From the NCBI GenBank assembly GCA_905236165.1, contig CAJOOC010000063.1, positions 1 to 58,261 on the forward strand: a stretch of 58,261 nucleotides of DNA, in the 5' to 3' direction. The position numbers and the translations under genes are program-made. Source of the stretch: an uncultured Prevotella sp. GTDB taxonomy: Bacteria; Bacteroidota; Bacteroidia; Bacteroidales; Bacteroidaceae. The notes under the pieces are model-generated. The model did no database searches, was not told where the DNA came from, and saw only the letters and a list, made by a program, of their open reading frames with translations. The first letter of the stretch is position 1; each line of letters begins with the position of its first letter. Shown here one piece after another: positions 1 through 8,356 of the stretch.

Positions 1-2
1 CG

Positions 3-104
3 GGGACGTGGGCGTCTCGCCCGCGACAGAAAAGTGTTAGATATCTCTGTGCACACATCAGCGTAATATGCCTCACGGCATCGCGGGCGAGACGCCCACG
101 TCCC
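3..104. repeat. Inverted pair of the GGGACGTGGGCGT dispersed element
   Basis: A 24-base unit beginning GGGACGTGGGCGTCTCGCCC (3-26) recurs in exact inverted orientation at 81-104 with a 54-base loop. Single copies lie at 30269-30293, 52687-52711 and 54268-54291, all between genes. The unit is itself partly self-complementary (GGGCG.....CGCCC). No coding capacity is seen. Function is unknown; it could act as a transcript-end or structural element. Confidence 0.85.
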
Positions 105-156
105 TGGTGGACAACGTTTATTCAAGAACCCACCTTAAATAAATCCCGGTTTTTGT

Positions 157-199
157 CACTTTGTCGGTTTTTGGTTCGGAAAACTGACAAAGTGATTTT
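157..199 (+). terminator. Probable intrinsic terminator
   Basis: CACTTTGTCGGTTTT (157-171) pairs with AAAACTGACAAAGTG (180-194) over 15 pairs with one G-U, followed by ATTTTT. The gene it would serve is left of the window. Confidence 0.55.
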
Positions 200-856
200 T
201 CATTCGTCCTCTACGGCGCCGAATTTAGCTCTGCGAGGGATTTTGTTCGCAAATATCGCGCTGTAAAGGACGAATGCGTAACGTTCTGTTACGGTGATAG
301 TTACGTCTAAAGCGTCCTTCTTTGGCCTCCGAAAACGCTGTTTTTGCCCTTGAAAAGTCCAGAAACAACCAAAAAAATGGCCAGTGGCAGACACTCCATC
401 ACCCTCTGGTGGAGTATCTATTAGGCCCTAATGGAGTATCTATTACCTCCTTGTTGAGCCTCCGCAACGCGTCAAACATATATCTTCGTCCTCTGACCGA
501 CCAAAAACAGCCATTTCATCGGCTTTTCGCGCTCTATTTCGCGACTCAAGACGGAAAAAACCGAAATGACACTTTGTAAGGTTTCCGGCCTGAAAACTGA
601 CAGTTTGGAAATCACCCCCTCACCCCTTTATCTTTATGTGGGTTCGTCTTCATAGTCACGAAAGCACCACTTCGTAGGCAAAAAAAAAGGTATTTTATGG
701 CATTTCGTCAATGTTTGACGTAAATGTCCACCATTTTCATTACTTTTTACCCCTTCCGTATCATATAATAGTATTAACTTTGCACCGCATTTGTGTGGAA
801 AAGTGGAACAATGACTGTGTACGTGCACCAAATATTGTTAAATAACCGGAAATGCT
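200..856. other. Gene-free intergenic stretch
   Basis: No convincing gene. The 60-85 residue ORFs in the track here have no recognisable domain and lie in low-complexity sequence. It contains a GGAGTATCTATTA direct repeat (410-450) and a segment ATTCGTCCTCTACGGC (near 201-216) that recurs inverted near 33165-33180, so it seems to be degenerate intergenic repeat material. A TAACTTTG -7 box at 775-782 lacks a clear -33 partner. Confidence 0.5.
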
Positions 857-887
857 TTTGCAGAGTCGCAGGTTTTTAGTAATTTCG
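857..887 (+). promoter_or_regulatory. Candidate promoter for the 1259 gene
   Basis: TTTG (857-860), 19 bases, then TAATTTCG (880-887), one mismatch from the Bacteroidota TAnnTTTG -7 box. Transcription from here would give a leader of about 365 nt containing the short hairpins near 957-985 and the hairpin mosaic at 1011-1176. Confidence 0.45.
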
Positions 888-1010
888 CGCCCAAATTCGG
901 CTTTTCGGGAGGGCAATGCCCAGGAAACGTAATAATGGCAGCCACCCAGTACAAGTGCAAGGAAACCTTGAGGTGTTCTACACCTTAATATATATAGGAA
1001 GCCCGGAGCC

Positions 1011-1176
1011 GTACGAAGCGCCAGAAGGATCTGCCTACTAAGCGAGGCTTCAGCCTCTACGAATCGGCCTTAGGCCTACGAAGCGTCACTCTGTGACTAC
1101 TGATATAGTTTTCGTAGCGTCAGCGTTTCGTAACGAAGTGTTTCGTAGGGACATCGTCCCGCTTCGTTTTCCTATG
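1011..1176. repeat. TTCGTAG/CTACGAA hairpin mosaic
   Basis: A run of small perfect hairpins such as GAGGCTTCAGCCTC, GGCCTTAGGCC, GTCACTCTGTGAC and GGGACATCGTCCC, each separated by TACGAAGC or GCTTCGTAG boxes. The same construction occurs at 56575-56690, and one module is inside the CYTH gene (49122-49200). Confidence 0.75.
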
Positions 1177-1258
1177 AAATAGAATTCAAGCTCGTTTACA
1201 CAAAGAGGAAACATAACTAATTAATCCAAGAACCGTTCCAAAGAGAACGCATAAAATT

Positions 1259-4200
1259 ATGAGGCCAACCCCTATCATGTCATCCAACATGACATCTTTT
1301 TCAAACAACACTTCAGCCCTGTCGCGTCTCAGCGCCGTGGCACAACACTTAGTATTCACCCTGCTCCTCCTCGCCCTCGGAGTCACCAATGCCCAGGCGG
1401 CTGGGTATCCGAGCAAATTCTCTATGGCGCTGAATGACGCAGCATACAAGACAAGCCTTAAGGGTGGTCAGTCATTGGATCTCTCTACTATGGCCGACAT
1501 TACCGGAGGCACAGCTGAAGTTGTGAATTCGGGTAATGGAGAACGTGGTGTGATAGACTCTAATGGTGGCACTTTACATGTTAGGTTGAACTCTGGTGTA
1601 GATGTGTATCTTCACGTTAAAATGAATAAAGCTCTTGTAGCAGGTGATACCATTGGTTTTACTACCAATCTGTCAACCGCTGGTTTTTTGGTGACTACAT
1701 CAACTACGAGATTAGAAACTTATAGTACAGTGAATGTGTCGAATGGAAAAGCATATTTCATTGTGACCAATGAATTTTTGAATAATCAAAACAACGTAAA
1801 GGATTTCTATCTTTGGAGTGATATTAGAGATAATAAAAGAGGCTATCTGAAGACTCTTTTCGTTAATCCTGTTTTTTGCAAATATACGTTAATAGCGAAT
1901 TTGGGAGATTCTGAAAAGGAATTATCAAAAGGTTTCGTTGGAGATGAAGGTGTTACTGTATTCTATCCAAAAGTAATAGAGAAGGGTGGTTCTTTCTATG
2001 AGACATCAGGGTCAACGTTTAGTCACACATTCTTAAATGCAACAAATAACACTCCTGTTACTGAAACTATAAATTACACTCTGAATTCTGATATCAAAGG
2101 TTTCATAGAGGGGGAAGCAAGTAATGCAGCCAATGCAAGCAATAGCGCTTATTCAAATGGTGACTATGGCTATGTAGCTAGTCGTAATGCGGGTGTGGTA
2201 GCAGAGAGACTCCTCGCTGGAGAATACACATACACTGTGCGTCTGGTAAGTAACGGCGGAAGGGCATTGGTGTTGCGTGACCTGGATAACGCTGATGCTA
2301 ATGTAAACTATGTTGCGGTACCTGAAATAGATAAAAACAGTACTGCTCAGGAGTATAGCGTAGATTTTAAGGTGTATCGCGATACAAGGTTGGGAATCAC
2401 CGGTTATACCGTAAACAGCGGTAAGACTAACCAGTCGGCAGACTTCGACTATGCATATATCAAGTGGAAAGGTAGCGTTACTCCTGTTGAGTCTATAGCC
2501 CTTAGTAATACAGGTTCTGTTGCTGTAGGTTATACAAGAACCTTGTCAATTAAATGGACACCATCAGAACCGACAAACAAGACAGTCACTTGGAGTTCAA
2601 GTGATACAAATATTGCTACAGTTGATGCTGATGGTACGGTACATGGCATAGCAGTGGGTACTGCTGTCATCACGGCAACGGCGAAAGGCGGAGATAATGT
2701 CAAGGCAGAATATACAATATCCGTAACAGGTAGCAGTGGAATCGATAATCTAACTGCGATAAGTAGTGATTATACATTCATTCCCTCTCAGGAGCTTGTT
2801 TCAGGAGTAATGTATGATGACAATCACATTCTCTCAGGGGGTGGTAACTCATTCTATGTTGATGGTGTGCGCGTGAAGGGTACAGGTACCTATCTTGCTT
2901 TTAAAGTGGATAAAGAAGCAAGAGTAAGGGTGACCTTCAAGAGTCGTGCGGGATCAGATGCCGCAGCTCGAACAGCATACATTAATAACTCACTTACAAA
3001 TGTTAATGCAGTGGACGGAACTTTAGCTTCAGGTGAGACGAAAACCATAGAGGCATATTCTTCTGGTGCAAACAATTATTATATATTTACTGCGCCAGAT
3101 AATGATCTTTATGTTACAAAGATAGAGGTTATTGTTAGTAAATATACAGTAACGTACCATTATGCTAACAATGGGTTCACCTCTGTTACAGAGTCTTATC
3201 CTGCCAGTGGTATGTATTTGATGGGACGTGAAGAAGAATATGGTTTCTTAGGTTGGTCAACTCAGAGTGATGGAACCGTGGTTGATGCAGGTAAAGCAGG
3301 TGAGCTGTTCTATCCAACACAGAATACTGACCTTTATGCAGTATACCTTTCAAATATTGCCCCAATTCAAGGTCTGGAGGTAAATGGACATACCCTCGTC
3401 CCTTCTGGTACGAATAAAGATACATATACTTATGTCATAGGTAACGCTCACGAGCCATCAACTATTTCCGTCAAGGTAACTCCATACAATAAAGCATCCC
3501 TAACCATCAAAGAAAAAGATGGTGGCAATGTTTCGACGGGAAGCGAAGGAGAATCAGTAACATTTAATGCTACTATTGGAACCGAATATACTGCTATTGC
3601 AACATCGGGAGGCAGCACAAAGAATTACAGCATAAAGGTTACAAGAGCAAGTAACCTTAGTATTACCAATGATGCATATACCATAGCAGACCAGACATAT
3701 TATGAAGGTCAGAAGTTTACAAGTGATCATATTGATGCATGGATTTCTCCTACAGCTGGTGGTAATGATTTGAATAGTATAGGATCTAATTATGGGAATC
3801 TAACTGCATATTCACAATCATATACAGGTGATGTAACATACAGTTATCGTTTGGTAAATTCTTACGGTAACAACCCTTCATTCGATAAGAATACAGGTGT
3901 TCCATCGTATGGTGCATACTATGCTTTCAAACCCAAAAAGTCTGGCGTACTTGAAGTCGCTGTAAATATTGGTAAGGACAAGACTCTGTATGTATCTAAT
4001 GGCGATAAAATCCTTACGCATGGTAGTGACTTGGGTTCTGCTGACTATATTACATCGTTCACTCTGTCTAGCGGAGCGACAACTGCCAATGTAGATGCAG
4101 GCTCAATACGCATCAATGTGGAGGCTAATAAAACCTATTATGTGTATGGTGCAAATACTAAATTGGGTCTGCTAGGCTTTGCCCTCAACCAGTATCTCTA

Positions 4201-7027
4201 CGTGACATCGGGCAGCCAGACATTCACTCTTAGTTCAGAAAATTTGGATGACTTCGCATATTTCACAAAGGAGAATGCTGCAACCTCTTGCACTCATGAA
4301 GGCGCGACGATCTATCGTGTGAAGAATACCAATGACAAGGTGTTGGTAAAGGTGAAGGGTGCCAATGGTGTGGCTGGTGTTATATATAACAGCGGCGGCA
4401 ATGGTCGTAAGTTCTGCATGACAATCAATGGCTCAGCGCAGACAACTGAGACAGCAGCAACGGGAGAGTCAACATCTTCCTACTATGACATCAGTAGTTA
4501 TGCCACAACAGGAACAACAGTTGGCATTGCTGGTGCAGGTAGTGATGTGTATGCTTACCAACTCATATTCTCGAAGACTATACCATCGGTGATAACTGTG
4601 ACCAAGGGTAGTAAAGCTGTTACCAGTGACGAGATATACGTAGACGAGACACCAACCTACACGGTGACATCAACTAATACAGATTCAGAGAATTCTCCGA
4701 TTATCCTTGATGCCACTGGAGTAAGTAGCTTTGCTACTGTTACGCTCAGTAGCGGTACTCTTTCCATTACTCCAACAAAAGCAGGCGAGGGATATATCAA
4801 ATTGTCGCAGGATGCGTATGGTAACTACGATGCTGGAGAACGTCAGTTCTACCTTATAGTTAAGAAACATGAACTGTTCCTTACTATTACCCATAGTGGT
4901 GCTGATTCATATACAAAGACAGAAACGTCTCACACTGGATCTTACAAGAGTGCGTCTGATACAGGTGATGGTGGTACTACTACTGATTGGACTATAACAG
5001 CAAGGAAGGACAATCGAAATGATGGAGTTGTCGTTACAGGTTTGACTTACAAGTTCTTCTCTGATGATAAGTCTATCGCTACTGTTGATGAAACGACAGG
5101 TGCTGTGGCGTTGGTTTCGGGTGGTATTGGTACAGCAAATATTACCGTATACTATGTAGGTGATGCTTCTTTGAAGTCTGCTAAGACAGATTATACCATT
5201 ACACAGTCACGAGGATACAATGTGAAAATATTGGGTACAGGCAAAGATTATAAGCCCGCCCTTAATCAGAAGTATGCAGCAGTGAATGGAACTGACACAT
5301 TATGCACAATGATTGCATGTGGATACAAATATAATAAAGGTACGGTATTTAAGAAGGATGGCAAAGACCTGACTGACTCTTGGCATGAACCTTCTCCATA
5401 CGAGGAAATACCCAATCCTTACTCTTGCCAAATTGACGGATTTATAAATCAGTCTCAGGCCGAACAGGACTCTCGCAACGAGTATAACAAGAAGGTGGCC
5501 TGGATGGCCGACAATATTGCCGATACCGTATATCGTCAGCGCGTAGAGCCGTTTACACTGCCTGTTCGCGGGGCATACCTGAAGTTTGAACCTACGGTGA
5601 ATGGTGTTCTTACGGCTTACGTCTTACAGAATGGTGATATCTCAACAGGAAATGACCATTTACCAAATGGTATAGGAGGTTTGCCACGTATTTATTATTG
5701 GTTTGACCAGGATGGCTATCGTATCCCACCAACGAGCGTGACATCCAAGTTGCCGTTGTGCTATGGCCGCGACTATACCAATAGTAGTGAGATACAGGTG
5801 TTTAATGATCCTGACAAGCCAAACAACAATCTGGAGCATTGGTACGAGCTATATGACAACGAGAACCTGAGATATTTGTATGAGGACAATAATGGTGCTC
5901 CACAGTGGCCAACGCAGGCTCAGGTAGATGCTAACCTCGCCAAAATTATCCCAGACCCACAGCCTGTAGTACGTCTTGACAGTGGATACTGCGTTCACCA
6001 GAAGGCATACGTGAAGTATGTGCTCAATGTGGTGGCAGGTAACACATATTATTTCTTCTCAAATAATTCGAAGGTTGGTTTTGCTGGCTATAACTTCCAG
6101 CCTGCTTCAACAAACACTATTACATGCAAGGCATTTGATGCTAATGGTACAGAAAAGTATCTGACTGTTACAAGGAATTCAAGCTCTCAGGCCTTGGATC
6201 AGGAAGTCGAAGCTGTTACATCCCTCAAGCCAAATACGACTTATGCAATAACCCAATATGATCAGATAACTTTCAACCGTAAGTTTAAGGTTGACACATG
6301 GAATAGCATCACCCTGCCGTTCCCATTGACGGAGACACAGGTGCAGAAGGTCTTTGGTGCAGGCACCAAGCTGATGTTGTACAATGGCCTTGAGGGCTCA
6401 ACGGCTCACTTCATACGCCACGTGGATCAGAACATTCTGGCAGGACAGCCTTACTTCATTAAGCCTACAGGAAAGAAGTGGGGTGGAACGGCAGATCTTG
6501 ACAATGTTGGTACAACCGCTGGCGTTAAGTATGTCGGTGGCAATGGTGGTCTCACATTCAAGGGTGTGAACGTTAGCTTCACTCTTGAGGAGAACACGAA
6601 CTATGGTAGCAATAGATACGTTAGTGACCTGTATGAAGAGCCATCGGCCAGCTATGTTGTAGTCGGTACGCTGAAGAAGACTACGGTTAATAATGGTGAT
6701 TACTACATCAATGCCAATGATGGTAACCTTTATGAACTTCAGTCTAATAACACAGTGCAACTCAATGCATACCGTGCATATCTGAAACAGAACTCTGCTA
6801 ATGCTGCAAAGATTTCTTCTGTTAACTATCTCGGCCTTGACGGCGTTGAATGGGATTGGGAGGAAGAGGTTACAGGCATCATGGAGGTCCTCGTTAATGA
6901 CATGGGCGTGGAGATAGCTCCTGTACAGGGTGTATTCAACCTCAACGGTCAGAAGGTGGGTGACTCTACCAAGGGTCTGCCAGCAGGACTGTATATCGTG
7001 AATGGTAAGGTAATCAACATTAAGTAA
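1259..7027 (+). CDS. Large secreted multi-domain (Ig-like) protein
   Basis: A 1922-residue exported protein, probably cell-surface or extracellular. The ATG at 1259 is the first after the in-frame stop at 1214; ATGs at 1277 and 1289 are alternatives. A signal peptide ends near NAQAAG (about residue 48). Visible domains: a bacterial Ig-like group 2 domain around 408-490 (VTWSSSDTNIATVDADGTV), an InlB B-repeat-like segment around 630-700 (GFLGWSTQSDGTVVDAG), a cadherin-like sandwich after it and a second BIG2-like segment near 1270-1320 (SIATVDETTGAVALVSGG). The C-terminus NLNGQKV...GLYIVNGKVINIK resembles the tails of Bacteroidales secreted proteins exported or anchored by type IX-like routes. 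No catalytic motif was recognised, so a binding or adhesive role is inference. A small acidic protein follows after 20 bases. Confidence 0.85.
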   Translation: MRPTPIMSSNMTSFSNNTSALSRLSAVAQHLVFTLLLLALGVTNAQAAGYPSKFSMALNDAAYKTSLKGGQSLDLSTMADITGGTAEVVNSGNGERGVIDSNGGTLHVRLNSGVDVYLHVKMNKALVAGDTIGFTTNLSTAGFLVTTSTTRLETYSTVNVSNGKAYFIVTNEFLNNQNNVKDFYLWSDIRDNKRGYLKTLFVNPVFCKYTLIANLGDSEKELSKGFVGDEGVTVFYPKVIEKGGSFYETSGSTFSHTFLNATNNTPVTETINYTLNSDIKGFIEGEASNAANASNSAYSNGDYGYVASRNAGVVAERLLAGEYTYTVRLVSNGGRALVLRDLDNADANVNYVAVPEIDKNSTAQEYSVDFKVYRDTRLGITGYTVNSGKTNQSADFDYAYIKWKGSVTPVESIALSNTGSVAVGYTRTLSIKWTPSEPTNKTVTWSSSDTNIATVDADGTVHGIAVGTAVITATAKGGDNVKAEYTISVTGSSGIDNLTAISSDYTFIPSQELVSGVMYDDNHILSGGGNSFYVDGVRVKGTGTYLAFKVDKEARVRVTFKSRAGSDAAARTAYINNSLTNVNAVDGTLASGETKTIEAYSSGANNYYIFTAPDNDLYVTKIEVIVSKYTVTYHYANNGFTSVTESYPASGMYLMGREEEYGFLGWSTQSDGTVVDAGKAGELFYPTQNTDLYAVYLSNIAPIQGLEVNGHTLVPSGTNKDTYTYVIGNAHEPSTISVKVTPYNKASLTIKEKDGGNVSTGSEGESVTFNATIGTEYTAIATSGGSTKNYSIKVTRASNLSITNDAYTIADQTYYEGQKFTSDHIDAWISPTAGGNDLNSIGSNYGNLTAYSQSYTGDVTYSYRLVNSYGNNPSFDKNTGVPSYGAYYAFKPKKSGVLEVAVNIGKDKTLYVSNGDKILTHGSDLGSADYITSFTLSSGATTANVDAGSIRINVEANKTYYVYGANTKLGLLGFALNQYLYVTSGSQTFTLSSENLDDFAYFTKENAATSCTHEGATIYRVKNTNDKVLVKVKGANGVAGVIYNSGGNGRKFCMTINGSAQTTETAATGESTSSYYDISSYATTGTTVGIAGAGSDVYAYQLIFSKTIPSVITVTKGSKAVTSDEIYVDETPTYTVTSTNTDSENSPIILDATGVSSFATVTLSSGTLSITPTKAGEGYIKLSQDAYGNYDAGERQFYLIVKKHELFLTITHSGADSYTKTETSHTGSYKSASDTGDGGTTTDWTITARKDNRNDGVVVTGLTYKFFSDDKSIATVDETTGAVALVSGGIGTANITVYYVGDASLKSAKTDYTITQSRGYNVKILGTGKDYKPALNQKYAAVNGTDTLCTMIACGYKYNKGTVFKKDGKDLTDSWHEPSPYEEIPNPYSCQIDGFINQSQAEQDSRNEYNKKVAWMADNIADTVYRQRVEPFTLPVRGAYLKFEPTVNGVLTAYVLQNGDISTGNDHLPNGIGGLPRIYYWFDQDGYRIPPTSVTSKLPLCYGRDYTNSSEIQVFNDPDKPNNNLEHWYELYDNENLRYLYEDNNGAPQWPTQAQVDANLAKIIPDPQPVVRLDSGYCVHQKAYVKYVLNVVAGNTYYFFSNNSKVGFAGYNFQPASTNTITCKAFDANGTEKYLTVTRNSSSQALDQEVEAVTSLKPNTTYAITQYDQITFNRKFKVDTWNSITLPFPLTETQVQKVFGAGTKLMLYNGLEGSTAHFIRHVDQNILAGQPYFIKPTGKKWGGTADLDNVGTTAGVKYVGGNGGLTFKGVNVSFTLEENTNYGSNRYVSDLYEEPSASYVVVGTLKKTTVNNGDYYINANDGNLYELQSNNTVQLNAYRAYLKQNSANAAKISSVNYLGLDGVEWDWEEEVTGIMEVLVNDMGVEIAPVQGVFNLNGQKVGDSTKGLPAGLYIVNGKVINIK

Positions 7028-7047
7028 AGAGAGAGGAGACATAACCA

Positions 7048-7269
7048 ATGATTATTAAGAGAAAGATATACGTAACCCCAGAGGTAACCTTCGAACTGAT
7101 GGAGGGGGAAGACCTGCTGACGTTCTCACATACCGCAGGTGACCACACTACAGAGCATTCCAATCCAGGCGATGATGCCCCAGGTACCATACCTGGCGGC
7201 AATGTTGGCGACGGTAGCGACATGAACGATGCCAAAGGCGGCTTCTTCGACTGGGACGAGGAATGGTAG
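7048..7269 (+). CDS. Small acidic protein of unknown function
   Basis: 73 residues starting MIIKRKIYVTPEVTFELMEG. The C-terminal half is rich in Gly, Asp and Glu and ends FFDWDEEW. It begins 20 bases after the giant secreted protein, with a GAGAGGAG purine run upstream, so the two are probably co-transcribed, and a terminator follows. Bacteroidales genomes often carry such short proteins with a 'K.Y..PE....' start beside surface-protein genes. No signal peptide or membrane segment is seen. Function is unknown; a partner or peptide role beside the large protein is inference. Confidence 0.65.
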   Translation: MIIKRKIYVTPEVTFELMEGEDLLTFSHTAGDHTTEHSNPGDDAPGTIPGGNVGDGSDMNDAKGGFFDWDEEW

Positions 7270-7323
7270 GCCTAAGAAGACAGACACTGCCTTTCTTTGA
7301 CAGCACTTTGACGGCAATAAGAC

Positions 7324-7373
7324 AAAAAAGCAAGATTTTCCTGAAAACGTTTGGGAAAGTCTTGCTTTTTTTG
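7324..7373 (+). terminator. Intrinsic terminator overlapping the next promoter
   Basis: GCAAGATTTTCC and GGAAAGTCTTGC form a 12-bp stem with one G-U, followed by a run of seven T. It ends the 1259-7269 transcript. Its T-run lies inside the spacer of the promoter at 7350-7381. Confidence 0.8.
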
Positions 7374-7381
7374 TAACTTTG
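7350..7381 (+). promoter_or_regulatory. Bacteroidota promoter for the four-helix-bundle gene
   Basis: TTTG (7350-7353), 20 bases, TAACTTTG (7374-7381). The predicted start is near 7388, about 65 bases before the ATG at 7453. Confidence 0.8.
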
Positions 7382-7452
7382 CAGGCGAAGCGTTTTGAGC
7401 GAGATGTCGCTAACGAAAGAACGGTATAACGCAATAACAACAATAAACAACA

Positions 7453-8214
7453 ATGTCAACTGAGAGGAAGCCGCTTAGTATAGGCCATTTCGGATATTAT
7501 TGGCTTGACACTTGGGTGTTGGCTAATGTTATCCAGCTTGCCACGCAGGATTTCTGTATACGGTATCTGAACCATACCAATGATTCTTGCGGCAGGCAGT
7601 ATGACCAGATGACGCAAGCGGCACGCTCTGTTCCCGCCAATATAGCCGAGGGTAATTCCCGCCACTCCACCTCGAAGGAGACGGAGATGAAGCTTACCGA
7701 TGTGGCTCGGGCCAGCCTTGCAGAACTGGTCAGCGACTATCACAACTGGCTTATGCGGCAAGAGAGCATTCCCTGGTCAATGAATGATCCTGCGTATCAG
7801 GCGGTAAACAGTCTTCGCCTTGACCGCCCTACATATAAAGACGATGTGCTGCACAACAGCAGTATACACATATTGAACCAAAAACATCACTTTGACACTT
7901 GGCTTGAAAAGGGCGATTCGCTGTTGGCTGCCAACTGCCTGCTGATACTCTGCAATCGGCTTATAATGATGATAGGTCGGCAGATGGAACGTCAGCTTGA
8001 TGTCTTCAGGGAAGAGGGCGGCTTTACCGAAGGACTTACCGCTGAACGCCTTGCCCATCGAACGCAACAGAGCGTGCAGACATCAGCGCCTTCTTGTCCA
8101 CAATGCGGCAAGCCGATGATAAAGCGCGTCGCCAAGAAGGGTATAAACTCAGGGAAGGAGTTCTGGAGCTGCAGTGGATACCCTCAATGCAATGGAACGA
8201 GAAACCTGACGTGA
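7453..8214 (+). CDS. Four-helix bundle protein with C-terminal topoisomerase-type zinc ribbon
   Basis: 253 residues. Residues about 25-190 match the four-helix bundle (23S rRNA intervening-sequence protein) family, including the hallmark AARSVPANIAEGNSR and a following helix with LAELVSDYHNWL. Residues about 215-250 form a zinc ribbon of the topoisomerase I C-terminal type (CPQCGKPM...FWSCSGYPQC). The combination suggests nucleic-acid binding. Family members lie in rRNA intervening sequences or stand alone; the exact function is unknown. It has its own promoter and is followed at once by an 8-bp repeat array. Confidence 0.8.
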   Translation: MSTERKPLSIGHFGYYWLDTWVLANVIQLATQDFCIRYLNHTNDSCGRQYDQMTQAARSVPANIAEGNSRHSTSKETEMKLTDVARASLAELVSDYHNWLMRQESIPWSMNDPAYQAVNSLRLDRPTYKDDVLHNSSIHILNQKHHFDTWLEKGDSLLAANCLLILCNRLIMMIGRQMERQLDVFREEGGFTEGLTAERLAHRTQQSVQTSAPSCPQCGKPMIKRVAKKGINSGKEFWSCSGYPQCNGTRNLT

Positions 8215-8225
8215 CGGCGTGATGT

Positions 8226-8321
8226 CGTTATTCCGTTATGTCGTTATTCCGTTATGTCGTTATTCCGTTATCACGACATGTCGTTATATCGTTATCTCGT
8301 TATACCGTTATACCGTTATTT
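8226..8321. repeat. 8-bp CGTTANNN tandem array 1 (12 units)
   Basis: Twelve contiguous 8-base units of the form CGTTATNN, with one degenerate unit (CGACATGT). The array separates the 7453 gene from the 8357 gene and is the source of the spurious N-terminus in the ORF starting at 8219. Confidence 0.9.
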
Positions 8322-8356
8322 TTACAACTATATTACTAACTAACAACTTTACACGT

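Noticed and set aside
322-579. 85-residue ORF in the first intergenic region
   Set aside because: Contains repeat-like sequence, no domain, no promoter or clear ribosome site; probably chance.
6398-7048. 216-residue minus-strand ORF
   Set aside because: Antisense to the end of the giant secreted protein; no recognisable domain.
8219-8356. N-terminal extension MMSLFRYVVIPLCRYSVI of the secreted protein
   Set aside because: Translation of the 8-bp array; the signal peptide begins at the ATG of 8357.
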